In this document: positions 27,689-37,237 of the stretch, in pieces | How positions within the stretch are numbered: the stretch's first letter is position 1 | How the letters are laid out: every line of letters starts with the position of its first letter | Source: Nitrosomonadales bacterium | Lineage (GTDB): Bacteria; Pseudomonadota; Gammaproteobacteria; Burkholderiales; Gallionellaceae | Length of the DNA stretch: 64,000 nucleotides | Direction: 5' to 3' | Assembly: GCA_016199835.1 (NCBI GenBank) | Contig: JACQFX010000013.1 | Span: 1 to 64,000, forward strand | Notes under the pieces: generated by a model | What the model was told of the DNA's origin: nothing | Database searches by the model: none | The model's input: only the letters and a program-made list of their open reading frames with translations | Translations under genes and position numbers: made by a program

Positions 27689-28322
27689 GGTAATCCCTCC
27701 CTTCCTGGAATTTGACCATGGTGCCCAGCACCTGGAGATAGGAAACCAGCGCGTCCATTTCTGTCTTGCCATGCACCGCTGTTGCGGCTGTCTTGAAGTC
27801 GTCTTCGGTGTAAGGCACGCCCACGGTCTTGAGCGCGTGCATTTTGCGCTCAGTCAGCGTGTCGTCGAGTTGCGCTTCGGCGAGGAAGGCGTAGTTCGGC
27901 ATCACCGATTCCGGCACCAGCGAACGCGGCGCTTTCAGATGCTGGATCTGCCATTCGTCCGAATATTTTCCGCCGACGCGTGCCAGATCCGGGCCGGTGC
28001 GCTTGGAACCCCACTGGAACGGATGGTCGTATTTGGATTCCACCGCCAGCGAGTAATGGCCGTAACGTTCTTTCTCATCGCGGAACGGACGTATCATCTG
28101 CGAATGGCACAGATAGCAGCCTTCGCGGATGTAAACATCGCGGCCTTCAAGCTGGAGCGCCGTGTAGGGATGGATGCTGTCCTCGTCCTTGTTCAGCTTC
28201 TCCATGGTAGTGTCGAGGTAGAACAGCGGAACGATCTCCACGATGCCGCCTATCGAAACCACGATCGCAACCATGGCGATGAAGCCCCAGATGTTCTTTT
28301 CAAGTTTTTCCTGGAATGACAT
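27681..28322 (-). CDS. ccoO: cbb3 oxidase subunit II, monohaem cytochrome c CcoO
   Basis: 213 residues. A membrane anchor at residues 12-38 ([20 protein letters not shown]), the haem motif [15 protein letters not shown] and the axial Met region [10 protein letters not shown]. It carries electrons from CcoP to CcoN. It is 11 bp after ccoN. Confidence 0.96.
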   Translation of the reverse strand: MSFQEKLEKNIWGFIAMVAIVVSIGGIVEIVPLFYLDTTMEKLNKDEDSIHPYTALQLEGRDVYIREGCYLCHSQMIRPFRDEKERYGHYSLAVESKYDHPFQWGSKRTGPDLARVGGKYSDEWQIQHLKAPRSLVPESVMPNYAFLAEAQLDDTLTERKMHALKTVGVPYTEDDFKTAATAVHGKTEMDALVSYLQVLGTMVKFQEGRDYRE

Positions 28323-28333
28323 TTTTTCCTCCC

Positions 28334-29743
28334 TTATGCGCGTGCTGCGGAGCGCCCGGCACCGCGTATCGTCATCACCACGTTGTAGAGCATGATCAAC
28401 GCGCCCGCCAGCACCAGCAGCCCGCCCACTGAACGTAATACGTAGTAGGGATGCATCGCGGCTACGCTTTCGGCGAAGGTGTAAGTCAGGTTGCCGTAGT
28501 CATCGGTCGCCCGCCACATCAAGCCTTGCATGATGCCGGACACCCACATCGCGCAGACGTAGAACACCGTGCCTATGGTGTGGATCCAGAAGTGGGTGTT
28601 GACCAGACTTTCCGAATGGATTTTTGTGTTCCACAAACGGGTCAGCAGGTGGTAGATGGCGCCTATGGATACCATCGCCACCCAGCCCAGCGCGCCGGAG
28701 TGAACGTGGCCTATGGTCCAGTCGGTGTAGTGCGACAAGGCGTTGACCGTCTTGACCGACATCACCGGCCCTTCGAAGGTGGACATGGCGTAGAACGCCA
28801 GCGACACAACCATGAAGCGCAGCACATAGTCGTCACGCAACTTGTTCCAGGCGCCGGACAGCGTCATCAGGCCGTTGATCGCACCGCCCCAGGACGGGAT
28901 GATCATGGCGATGGACACTGCCGCCCCCAGCGAACCCGCCCAGTCCGGCAGCGCGGTGTATTGCAGGTGGTGTGCCCCCAGCCAGACATAACCAAACATC
29001 AGCGCCCAGAAGTGCAGCACGGACAAACGGTAAGAGAAGATCGGCAGGTTGACCTGCTTGGGAATGAAGTAATACATGATGCCGAGGAAGCCGGCGGTCA
29101 GGAAGAAACCCACCGCGTTGTGTCCCCACCACCACTGAATCATCGCATCCTGCACCCCGGAGAAGATCGAGTAGGACTTGGTCATGGTCACCGGTACCGC
29201 CAGCGAATTCACCACATGCAGATAGGTGATCATGATCATCATGCCGAGGAAGAACCAGTTCGCCACATAGATATGCGAGGTTCTGCGATTGGCGATGGTC
29301 ATGATGAAGTTGCCCATGTAGGACAGCCACACCACTGCGATAGCGATGTCTATCGGCCATTCCAGCTCGGCGTATTCCTTGCCCTGCGTCCAGCCCATCG
29401 GAAAGGAAACCACCGCGCTGACGATGATCGCGTTCCAGCCCCAGAAGGTAAACCAGGCCAGCTTATTGCTCCACAGCGGTACTTCGCATGTGCGTTGCAC
29501 GATGTAAAAAGCGGTTGCCATCAAAGTGCAACCGCCAAAAGCAAAGATCACATCGTTGGTGTGCAGCGGACGCAACCGCCCGAAGCTGAGATGAGGATCG
29601 AAATTCAGCGAGGGAAACGCCAATTGCCAGGCGATAAAGTCGCCAACCAGAGCCCCCACCACCAGATAGATAACGGCGCAGACCGCAAACCATTTGACTA
29701 TCTCCAGGTTATAAGTCTGACTTTCCAACTCTTTTGCAACCAT
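28334..29743 (-). CDS. ccoN: cbb3 oxidase catalytic subunit I CcoN
   Basis: 469 residues, about 12 membrane helices. It has the haem-copper oxidase features for haem b, CuB and the high-spin haem (for example [20 protein letters not shown] with the CuB histidine, and GAHHLQY). It reduces oxygen to water at high affinity and pumps protons. First gene of a ten-gene run on the minus strand ending with the TauE-like gene. Confidence 0.97.
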   Translation of the reverse strand: MVAKELESQTYNLEIVKWFAVCAVIYLVVGALVGDFIAWQLAFPSLNFDPHLSFGRLRPLHTNDVIFAFGGCTLMATAFYIVQRTCEVPLWSNKLAWFTFWGWNAIIVSAVVSFPMGWTQGKEYAELEWPIDIAIAVVWLSYMGNFIMTIANRRTSHIYVANWFFLGMMIMITYLHVVNSLAVPVTMTKSYSIFSGVQDAMIQWWWGHNAVGFFLTAGFLGIMYYFIPKQVNLPIFSYRLSVLHFWALMFGYVWLGAHHLQYTALPDWAGSLGAAVSIAMIIPSWGGAINGLMTLSGAWNKLRDDYVLRFMVVSLAFYAMSTFEGPVMSVKTVNALSHYTDWTIGHVHSGALGWVAMVSIGAIYHLLTRLWNTKIHSESLVNTHFWIHTIGTVFYVCAMWVSGIMQGLMWRATDDYGNLTYTFAESVAAMHPYYVLRSVGGLLVLAGALIMLYNVVMTIRGAGRSAARA

Positions 29744-29770
29744 GGCAGTCCCTCCCTCTTGAAAATCTGT

Positions 29771-29795
29771 TAAGATTCATTTTGAATCCATCTTA
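29771..29795. promoter_or_regulatory. Palindrome upstream of ccoN
   Basis: TAAGATTCATTTTGAATCCATCTTA contains GATTC-ATTTT-GAATC as perfect arms inside the outer TAAGAT/ATCTTA. It lies 28-52 bp upstream of the ccoN start, in promoter position. It is not an FNR/ANR box (TTGAT-N4-ATCAA), which I looked for and did not find, so the regulator is unknown. Confidence 0.45.
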
Positions 29796-30015
29796 GGCGG
29801 GCGCAGCAGGAAATGCAAGCGGTATATTACTTTATTAGCATTTACGCATATACCGGCTTATGGCATTTGAGAGTGTCAGCCTTGTCCTCGTGAACATTAC
29901 CCACTGGCAAAGAGAATACTCTGTGCTGTAGATAACGCAATCAGACTTATCAGCATTGCACCCATTCAAGCATTGCAGGGCAGTCAACCGTGAAACACAA
30001 CCAAGGAGAAAGATT

Positions 30016-30336
30016 ATGCAACCCATTATCGTAAATGCAATTGCAGCAGCATCCCTGATGATCACCAGTGGCGCCTTAGCGGTAGAAATGCCTGCACTCG
30101 CCAAGAAAAATGGCTGCACCGGATGCCACGCAATAGATAGAAAGGTGGTAGGCCCGGCCTGGCAAGCGGTTGCCGATAAATACAAGGGAAGCGCCGGTGC
30201 CGCAAACATGCTGATAGCCAAGATTACCAAAGGAGGCAGCGGTGTATGGGGCAAGGCGGCTATGCCTGCCAATCCCAGAATTAGCGAGGCAGATAAAAAG
30301 GAACTGGTTGACTTTGTATTAAGCCTGTCCAAATAA
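30016..30336 (+). CDS. Small soluble cytochrome c (c551/c552 type)
   Basis: 106 residues from the ATG at 30016, preceded by AAGGAGAAAGATT. Signal peptide (ANAIAAASLMITSGALA region, cleavage near AVEM), class I haem site GCTGCHAIDRK and axial methionine in KAAMPANPRI. It is a periplasmic electron carrier, transcribed divergently from the cbb3 operon and likely a donor to it. Length (about 84 aa mature) fits c551. Confidence 0.9.
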   Translation: MQPIIVNAIAAASLMITSGALAVEMPALAKKNGCTGCHAIDRKVVGPAWQAVADKYKGSAGAANMLIAKITKGGSGVWGKAAMPANPRISEADKKELVDFVLSLSK

Positions 30337-30350
30337 CTCGCTCAAGTGAG

Positions 30351-30370
30351 CCCCCCGGCGGTGCCGGGGG
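30351..30370. repeat. GC-rich hairpin, dispersed family copy 1
   Basis: CCCCCCGGCGGTGCCGGGGG just after the cytochrome c gene. Similar hairpins follow oprB (38544-38565) and the EamA gene (54494-54514) with matching flanks. It may act as a terminator despite lacking a T-run. Confidence 0.55.
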
Positions 30371-30415
30371 TGATTCGCAGGCAGGCGTGGCATCAACCCT
30401 CCTCCGCCAGTTGTT

Positions 30416-32578
30416 TCACTTACCAAACAAGCCCATCAGCCACATCGCCCACCCCGCGACACATGCCACCAGCACAAGGATGAGGTAATACGGCCAGACC
30501 CGCTTCTTCTCGGCAAACGGATCGACGAGCCGGCGATCAGCACCTTCCGGCAATTTGGCGATGCCGGTGAGTGAGGTGCCGAACGGGATGTTGATGCGCG
30601 CACGCGCATTCACGGCCCAGCCGTTGGCATCCAGTATCGGCCCGAGATTGCGTTGTTTCAGCTTGAACCACGCGATCAGCATGGCCGGGCCGGACACCAG
30701 CAGCAGCAAGCCCACCAGGGCAAAAGGCAATTGCCACCAGCGCAGGCCCATCAACCCGGTCAGCATGGAAGCCACAGCAGTGCCCAAGGCACCGACCGCC
30801 AAGCCGATGGCGGCAAAGATACCGGCGAACTTTGCCACGTCGAAAGGAGGCGGGGGCGGCGGCTTGGGCGCATCTGCTTTCTGCCCGGATTCCAGCGCGG
30901 TCTTCACTATTTTCTCTTCCATGGATTGCGACTTCGCCGCCGCGAGCTTCTGCACCTGCTCGCCTATCATCTTGCTGACACGTTTGTACGGCGCCCAGAA
31001 GGCCTGGCGGATGCTGATGGGATGTTCGAGCATGCGCACTATGGTCGCATCCCAGTCCTGCCCCTTGCGGTCATAGAACACGCCGTTGCGCCCCACTATG
31101 AGTTGATCCGAATCGCCCGCAGTGAATGCCGCCGCGACGAACATCTTCTCCGCCCCCTTGTTGCGCGTGCACTCGCAATACACCAGGCATACGCGACTCA
31201 GGTTAGCCAGCACAGCATGTTTGGCGACATCGTCCACGCGCACGCACAGTTCGCAACTGCGCCCATCGAGGTAGAGGGTGCCGGCCTGGAATACGGCTCT
31301 GCCCGCACGCGTGTAGAAATTGCGGAAAGAGACAAAATTGTTTACCAGCAGATGCAGGTCGCGACAGTAATGCACCAGCCTGTCCACCGATGCGATGGCT
31401 GCCACCTCGGCTTCCACCGCTTTGTCCTGTGCTATCAGATTGGTGATTTCAGCAGGATAGCCGTCGGACAGGATGGCGCGGATGCGCGCAATGCCAAGCG
31501 TCTCGATGCCGACCTGCCCTGTGCCTGTCGAAGTGGGTTTCCCTGCCAGCCACTCATCCACAGCAGAAAATTTTGCTGCCAGCGCATCCCACTCCTGCGC
31601 AGTCAACGCATCCTGTGTGCCGTACAAAGGCGCGATCACCTTGTCGTACAAGGCTTGCACGGCAGCAGCCCATGCCGGGTTGATGCCCGATTGCAAAGGC
31701 AATGGTTTGTCTGCGCCGATCACGGCCAGCGGGAATGCGGCCACGCTGGCCGCCGTCATTCCCAGATCCTGGCTCGCCAGCAATTGGTAATCTTCCACGG
31801 AACGGCTCAGGGGTGCGGCAGCGCGTGCATCGTAGGCAGCCATGCGGCAGCGCGTAAAATAATCTTCCGCCTTGGCCTGCACTGCGCGATAGGCCTCCAA
31901 AGCCGCCAGCGTGTCTGCCCCGAGGAACCAGACCTTGCCGTCATCTTCCGCCCGCTTCCACCATGCGGCATAAGCCTGCGCCTGCGTAAAGAACTGCTCT
32001 GCGATCTCGGCCGAGATACCCTGCTCGCCGCTACGATCCGGCAACGAACCGCAACACGCCATGATGTCTTCCACCACGGCCTTCAGTTCTGCATCTTCCA
32101 CAGCCTGCGGCGGGATAATGCCGTCACCGTTGAAGCGCATCCCGGCAACCAGTTTCTGCGTATCTGCCGTGTCTTCCGCCGAGACCGTATCCGCATCCGG
32201 CTTGCCCACGCTTTGCAGCACATGGCGCGCGGCAACGAGAACCAGGCGCCCTTCTTCCGTCCCATCGTTGATAGCGGACAGTGGCAAGACATCCAGCCCC
32301 TTGGTCAGCGTATTCGCATCCTTGAGCAGCGCACCAGCCCAGGTTGCCGCAGCGATGATTTCGACAGCGCGGATATGTCCATCATGATCCTCGTCTATCA
32401 AAGCCAGCGTGCGCGCATCGAACTCTATGCCATGTGTCGGACAGCTCAATGCCACCCACAGCTTCTGGTCTAGCCGCCCCAGCGCCAGCAGGTCTGCGCC
32501 GCTGTCGATACGCACCTGGTCGAAACCACCGGCACGAAAAAAGTGCCAGTCATGTTGAGGAGTATTAGGATGGGCCAT
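30416..32578 (-). CDS. Large EF-hand-containing membrane protein, function unknown
   Basis: 720 residues from the ATG at 32578. One canonical calcium-binding EF-hand loop is at residues 62-73 (DEDHDGHIRAVE, with Asp at 1, 3, 5, Gly at 6 and Glu at 12). A weaker half site follows at FNGDGIIPPQAVED. The middle is soluble and alanine-rich. A proline run (KPPPPPPFDVAKF) precedes about four C-terminal membrane helices (AGIFAAIGLAVGALGTAVAS, LPFALVGLLLLVSGPAMLIA, YYLILVLVACVAGWAMWLMG). No family name recalled. The layout suggests a calcium-responsive membrane protein. It stands alone between the cytochrome c gene and pnp. Confidence 0.7.
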   Translation of the reverse strand: MAHPNTPQHDWHFFRAGGFDQVRIDSGADLLALGRLDQKLWVALSCPTHGIEFDARTLALIDEDHDGHIRAVEIIAAATWAGALLKDANTLTKGLDVLPLSAINDGTEEGRLVLVAARHVLQSVGKPDADTVSAEDTADTQKLVAGMRFNGDGIIPPQAVEDAELKAVVEDIMACCGSLPDRSGEQGISAEIAEQFFTQAQAYAAWWKRAEDDGKVWFLGADTLAALEAYRAVQAKAEDYFTRCRMAAYDARAAAPLSRSVEDYQLLASQDLGMTAASVAAFPLAVIGADKPLPLQSGINPAWAAAVQALYDKVIAPLYGTQDALTAQEWDALAAKFSAVDEWLAGKPTSTGTGQVGIETLGIARIRAILSDGYPAEITNLIAQDKAVEAEVAAIASVDRLVHYCRDLHLLVNNFVSFRNFYTRAGRAVFQAGTLYLDGRSCELCVRVDDVAKHAVLANLSRVCLVYCECTRNKGAEKMFVAAAFTAGDSDQLIVGRNGVFYDRKGQDWDATIVRMLEHPISIRQAFWAPYKRVSKMIGEQVQKLAAAKSQSMEEKIVKTALESGQKADAPKPPPPPPFDVAKFAGIFAAIGLAVGALGTAVASMLTGLMGLRWWQLPFALVGLLLLVSGPAMLIAWFKLKQRNLGPILDANGWAVNARARINIPFGTSLTGIAKLPEGADRRLVDPFAEKKRVWPYYLILVLVACVAGWAMWLMGLFGK

Positions 32579-32648
32579 GGCTTGCTCGCTACAAAATATT
32601 GGATGCCACGCATTGTATGGGATATGCCGGCAGGGAAACAGAGCGACA

Positions 32649-32678
32649 TAAAACAAAACGCCCCGTCGAAACGGGGCG
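32649..32678 (-). terminator. Rho-independent terminator after pnp
   Basis: On the minus strand CGCCCCGT / ACGGGGCG with a TTCG-type loop is followed by TTTTGTTTTATGT, 24 bp past the pnp stop. A textbook intrinsic terminator. Confidence 0.9.
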
Positions 32679-32701
32679 CCAGTAGTGCGAAACTTGCAGT
32701 G

Positions 32702-34810
32702 TTACTCTGATATCTGCGCCGGAGCCTGATCTGCCAACAGGGCTTTCATGCTCAAACGCATACGGCCTTTGTCGTCGGCTTCCAGCACCTTGACCTTGAC
32801 GATCTGGCCTTCCTTCAGCACGTCGGTCACGGCATTGATGCGCTCGTTGGAAATCTGCGAGATATGCAGCAAGCCGTCCTTGCCCGGCATGATGTTCACG
32901 ATCGCGCCGAAGTCCAGCATCTTGACCACCGGGCCTTCATAAGTCTTGCCAACTTCCACTTCGGCCACGATGTCTTCGATGCGCTTCTTGGCCATCTGCC
33001 CGCCTTCAGCGCTGACACTGGCGATGGTGACATTGCCTTCGTCGTCGATGTCGATGGTGGTGCCGGTCTCTTCGGTCAGCGCGCGGATCACTGCGCCGCC
33101 CTTGCCGATCACGTCGCGGATCTTTTCCGGGTTGATCTTGATCTTGATCATGCGCGGCGCATGATCCGACACCTCAGAGCGCACTGCCGGCATGGCCTGC
33201 TTCATGATGCCGAGGATGTGCATACGCCCTTCACGCGCCTGGCTCAGGGCCGCTTGCATGATGTCGCGCGTGATGCCGTTGATCTTGATGTCCATCTGCA
33301 AAGCGGTGATGCCGTTTTCCGAACCGGCCACCTTGAAGTCCATGTCGCCCAGATGATCTTCGTCGCCGAGGATGTCGGTCAGCACGGCGAAACGGTTGCC
33401 TTCCTTGATCAGGCCCATCGCGATACCGGCCACGTGAGTCTTGAACGGCACGCCCGCATCCATCAGCGCCAGACAGCCGCCGCACACGGAAGCCATCGAG
33501 CTGGAACCGTTGGACTCGGTGATCTCCGAAACCACGCGTATGGAATAACCGAATTCTTCTTCGCCAGGCAATGCCGCAACCAGCGCGCGCTTGGCCAGAC
33601 GGCCATGGCCGATTTCGCGGCGCTTGGGCGTGCCTACACGGCCGGTCTCGCCGGTGGAATACGGCGGGAAGTTGTAGTTCAGCATGAAGCGATCCGAGTA
33701 CTCGCCCTGCAACGCATCGATCTTCTGCGCATCGCGTGCGGTGCCCAGCGTGGCGACTACCAGTGCCTGGGTCTCGCCGCGCGTGAACAGCGCCGAGCCA
33801 TGCGTGCGCGGCAATACGCCGGTGCGGATGGTGATCGGGCGCACGGTGCGCGTATCGCGCCCGTCGATGCGCGGATCGCCGTTCAGGATCTGGCCGCGCA
33901 CGATCTTGGCTTCCAGCGAGCTGAACAGATCGTTGACGTGATTCTTTTGCAGCGCCTCATCCGCCGCCAGCAAGGTGTCCACCGCGCGTGCGCGGATCGC
34001 ATCCACTTGTATGGTGCGCGCCTGTTTCTGGCGTATGGCGTAAGCGGCCTGCAAATCTTTTTCTGCGAGCTCGGCAAGCTTGGCGATCAGCGCCTCATCC
34101 TTGGCCGGAGGCGTCCAGTCCCATGCATCCTTGCCCACCGCGTCTGCCATGTCGTTGATCGCATCGATCACCGCCTGCATCTGCTGATGGCCAAACACGA
34201 CCGCGCCCAGCATGACGTCTTCCGGCAACTCCTGTGCTTCGGATTCCACCATCAGCACCGCCTTCGCCGTACCGGCTACCACCAGATCCATTTTGGACTG
34301 CGAGAGCTGCGTGGCAGTCGGGTTGAGCACATATGCACCGTCGACATAACCCACGCGCGCCGCACCGATCGGGCCGTCGAACGGAATGCCGGACAAGGCC
34401 AGAGCGGCGGAAGCACCTATCATGGAAGGGATGTCGGAATCGATCTCGCTATCGGAAGAAATCACTGTGGCGATGATCTGCACTTCGTTGTAGAAGCCTT
34501 CCGGGAACAGCGGGCGCAACGGGCGATCGATCAGGCGCGAAGTCAGGATTTCTTTTTCGCTAGGGCGACCTTCGCGGCGGAAGAAGCCGCCGGGTATCTT
34601 GCCGGCAGCATAAGTGCGCTCCTGATAATCCACGGTCAACGGGAAGAAATCCTGTTCCGGCTTAGCGTTCTTCATGCCCACCACGGTAACCAGCACAACG
34701 GTATCGTCCAGGCTGACCATGACTGCGCCGCTTGCCTGGCGCGCGATCTCGCCGGTTTCCAGGGTGAGTTGGTGGCTGCCGTACGCTATTGTTTTCTTGT
34801 AGTGACTCAA
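32702..34810 (-). CDS. pnp: Polyribonucleotide nucleotidyltransferase
   Basis: About 702 residues. The start is probably TTG at 34810 (GAGAGAGGCAAACC upstream; protein then begins [20 protein letters not shown], matching family N-termini). An ATG at 34837 lacks a Shine-Dalgarno. Two RNase PH-like domains, a KH domain ([20 protein letters not shown]) and an S1 domain ([20 protein letters not shown]). It is a 3'-5' phosphorolytic exonuclease of the degradosome. Downstream of rpsO as usual. A stem GCCGATGCACGAGTGTCGGC in its leader (about 34850) may be a site for RNase III autocontrol, as in E. coli. Confidence 0.94.
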   Translation of the reverse strand: MSHYKKTIAYGSHQLTLETGEIARQASGAVMVSLDDTVVLVTVVGMKNAKPEQDFFPLTVDYQERTYAAGKIPGGFFRREGRPSEKEILTSRLIDRPLRPLFPEGFYNEVQIIATVISSDSEIDSDIPSMIGASAALALSGIPFDGPIGAARVGYVDGAYVLNPTATQLSQSKMDLVVAGTAKAVLMVESEAQELPEDVMLGAVVFGHQQMQAVIDAINDMADAVGKDAWDWTPPAKDEALIAKLAELAEKDLQAAYAIRQKQARTIQVDAIRARAVDTLLAADEALQKNHVNDLFSSLEAKIVRGQILNGDPRIDGRDTRTVRPITIRTGVLPRTHGSALFTRGETQALVVATLGTARDAQKIDALQGEYSDRFMLNYNFPPYSTGETGRVGTPKRREIGHGRLAKRALVAALPGEEEFGYSIRVVSEITESNGSSSMASVCGGCLALMDAGVPFKTHVAGIAMGLIKEGNRFAVLTDILGDEDHLGDMDFKVAGSENGITALQMDIKINGITRDIMQAALSQAREGRMHILGIMKQAMPAVRSEVSDHAPRMIKIKINPEKIRDVIGKGGAVIRALTEETGTTIDIDDEGNVTIASVSAEGGQMAKKRIEDIVAEVEVGKTYEGPVVKMLDFGAIVNIMPGKDGLLHISQISNERINAVTDVLKEGQIVKVKVLEADDKGRMRLSMKALLADQAPAQISE

Positions 34811-34888
34811 GGTTTGCCTCTCTCTGAGATTATCCATAACAAAACCCGCCGACACTCGTGCATCGGCAGGATAAAAACTTTACCTGAA

Positions 34889-34941
34889 CGGGCAAGCCCG
34901 TTGCCCTCTCCCCATCCCTCTCCCGCAAGCGGGCGAAGGGG
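34889..34941. repeat. Dispersed CCCTCTCCC... repeat with hairpins
   Basis: CGGGCAAGCCCG followed by a CCCTCTCCCCATCC unit and CCCGCAAGCGGGCGAAGGGG. Read on the minus strand it encodes the familiar PLAGEGWGEG-like string. A related element is inserted in the methyltransferase gene at 60179-60272. It lies in the rpsO-pnp spacer. Confidence 0.65.
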
Positions 34942-35016
34942 ATAAGGTCTCGCTACGCGAGTCTTAACGATAAATAAAATGGGCCGCATCCGCGACCCAC
35001 TTGGTATATTACTCGA

Positions 35017-35286
35017 TTACTTGCGCAATTCCAGACGCTGGATCAACGCGCGGTAGCTGTCCTCATTCTTGCCCTTGAGGTAGTCCAGCAGCTTGCGGCG
35101 GCGGCTCACCAGACGCAACAGGCCACGGCGGGAATGATGATCCTTGTTGTGTTCCTTGAAATGACCGGTCAGGTAGTTGATGCGCGCGGTCATCAGTGCA
35201 ACTTGCACTTCAGGGGAGCCGGTGTCACCCTTGACGCGCTGGTAATCAGTAACAATTTGCGCTTTTTGCGCTGCCGTAATAGACAT
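35017..35286 (-). CDS. rpsO: 30S ribosomal protein S15
   Basis: 89 residues, the standard length, from the ATG at 35286. The conserved region [17 protein letters not shown] and [20 protein letters not shown] are diagnostic. It binds 16S rRNA helices 20-22 early in 30S assembly. Cotranscribed with pnp. A terminator-like hairpin lies in its leader (35306-35339). truB, the usual upstream neighbour, is absent here. Confidence 0.97.
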   Translation of the reverse strand: MSITAAQKAQIVTDYQRVKGDTGSPEVQVALMTARINYLTGHFKEHNKDHHSRRGLLRLVSRRRKLLDYLKGKNEDSYRALIQRLELRK

Positions 35287-35305
35287 AATTTTCAAGCTCT
35301 CCACT

Positions 35306-35339
35306 AAAAAAGTGCCGCATTCTACCCTTGAATGCGGCA
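35306..35339 (-). terminator. Terminator-like hairpin in the rpsO leader
   Basis: On the minus strand TGCCGCATTC - AAGGGTA - GAATGCGGCA is a perfect 10-bp stem followed by CTTTTTT, ending 20 bp before the rpsO start codon. It has all features of an intrinsic terminator but is upstream of the gene. It could be an attenuator, or the terminator of a lost upstream gene. Confidence 0.75.
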
Positions 35340-35564
35340 TCAGCTCAAGCCCGTCGGTAATTCCTGTCCGATATGTAAACAGCCGAGTATTCGGGGAGGG
35401 TGCTCGACAAAACACCATTCCGTGGCAAGAACAGGGAATTTTCTGTCTCTGTTCGGGCTTTTCCCGGATGGGTGAATTGATACCATGCCCCTGAATCCGG
35501 ATTGTATTTCATCCGCCCATGTGCGACGGATGCGAATTTTGAAATTGAGCGCAGGGGACTAAAA

Positions 35565-37198
35565 ATGAAACAGGCAAACTTGAATGTAGGCAAGCGAATA
35601 GTTCTGGGTTTCGCCGTGCCCATTCTGTTATTCAGTGCATTCGGCTTGTGGTTGCAATTTGCAATGGTGGCTGTTTCCGAGCGCTTACAGCACATTGAAG
35701 GCGAGAGCGCCACCTTCGCCCTGCTGGCCAAGGATATGGAAAAGGATATCGTACAAGTACAACAATATTTATCTGACATCTCTGCAACACGCGGGCAGGA
35801 TGGACTGGATGACGGATTCAAACTGGCTGAGGCCAACTATGTTGACTTCAATATGGATATCGAAAGATTCAATCAATTGTTCGCTGCCCGTGGCGATCAA
35901 CGTGGCGCAGAAAAAATGCGCGATATCAAGGCCAGCTTCGAGGCTTATTATCGCGCCGGCATTAAAATGGCCCAGGCTTATGTTGAGGGGGGGCATCGGC
36001 GGGTAATAAATTCATGGGGGACTTCGACAAATCCAGCGAGAAATTACAGGATGCGGTGCAACCATTCGTCCAGGCCCAACTGGAAGAAATGAACGTTGCC
36101 GTCACGACGACCACGAGTGAAGCTGGCAAGGTGCGCATAGTCGGCATGGTGACCGGCCTGATTGTGATCATCATCACGGTCTTCATGGCAAGGGTCACTG
36201 TCATGTCTATCACACGCCCGCTGGGTCAAATGCAGAGCGCCATCAGCGAAGTGGAAAATAATTACGACTTCTCCATCAAAGTGCCCGTGAACAGCATGGA
36301 CGAAGTGGGCCAGACCGCCAGGGCGTTCAACCAATTGATGGGCAGGGTCAGCGAAATCATCCGACAAACACGCACTTCGGTCGAAGGTATAGCCGATGCC
36401 TCGCATGAGCTTTCACAATCCACCGGACAAGTCACCGATGGCTCGCGCCAGCAATCCGAAGCCGCCGCCGCTGCCGCCACCACGACCGAAGAAGTTTCCG
36501 TCAGCATGAGCGAGATGGCCTCGCGCACCCAAGAGTCGGAATCGCTCTCCAATATCAACCGGGAAGAAACCCGGCAGGCGCTGTCCATCACTCAGGAAAG
36601 CATGTCGGGCATGACCCGCACCGCCCAGGCGATCAAGGAGTCGGCAGACAACGTCGCACGCCTGTCGAAGAGTTCAGACCAGATCAGCGGCATCATCACA
36701 GTCATCAAGGAGATCGCCGACCAGACCAACTTGCTGGCTTTGAACGCAGCCATCGAAGCTGCACGTGCCGGAGAACAAGGCCGGGGTTTTGCCGTGGTGG
36801 CCGATGAAGTGCGCAAGCTGGCCGAGCGCACGAGCCGCTCCACCGGGGAGATCGGCGACCTGATCAATGCCATCCAGAGGGAGATAGGCCAGACGGTAGA
36901 CACCATGCGCGCAGCCGATGAGCAGGCCACACACAGTGTAGCGACAGCGAAGCAGGCTTCGGAAGCGCTGGAAAAGATCGGGACTGGCGGCGAGCAGATC
37001 AACGAACGCATGCGAGAGATCGCCAACGCGATCAAGGAAATCGATATCGCCATCCAGCATATTTCACGGCAAGTGGAAACGATGGCGCAGATGACTGAAG
37101 GAAATAATGCGGCGGCGGAAATCAGCGGGAATACGGCAAGACACCTTGATGAATTGGCGGTAAACTTGCGCCAGACCGTGGAGAAATACAGGGTTTAA
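35565..37198 (+). pseudogene. Methyl-accepting chemotaxis protein frameshifted at a G7 run
   Basis: The ATG at 35565 follows AGGGGACTAAAA. Membrane helix 1 (VLGFAVPILLFSAFGLWLQF) and a helical ligand domain run to AQAYVEGG. There, seven Gs (35987-35993) put the frame out of register; eight would give a continuous frame through [15 protein letters not shown] into helix 2 ([17 protein letters not shown]), HAMP, and the signalling tip ([20 protein letters not shown]). Repaired length is 544 residues. The downstream part could initiate at ATG 36014 but would lack the sensor. All domains are otherwise intact, pointing to a recent or reversible change, or an error. Confidence 0.85.
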
Positions 37199-37237
37199 CT
37201 CGCGCACGGTCATCATAACTTTCGGGGAGGAAGCAAA

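Noticed and set aside
29744..30015. FNR/ANR box between ccoN and the cytochrome c gene
   Set aside because: No match to TTGAT-N4-ATCAA on either strand. A weak GATAA-N11-TTATC repeat at 29931-29951 is not specific enough.
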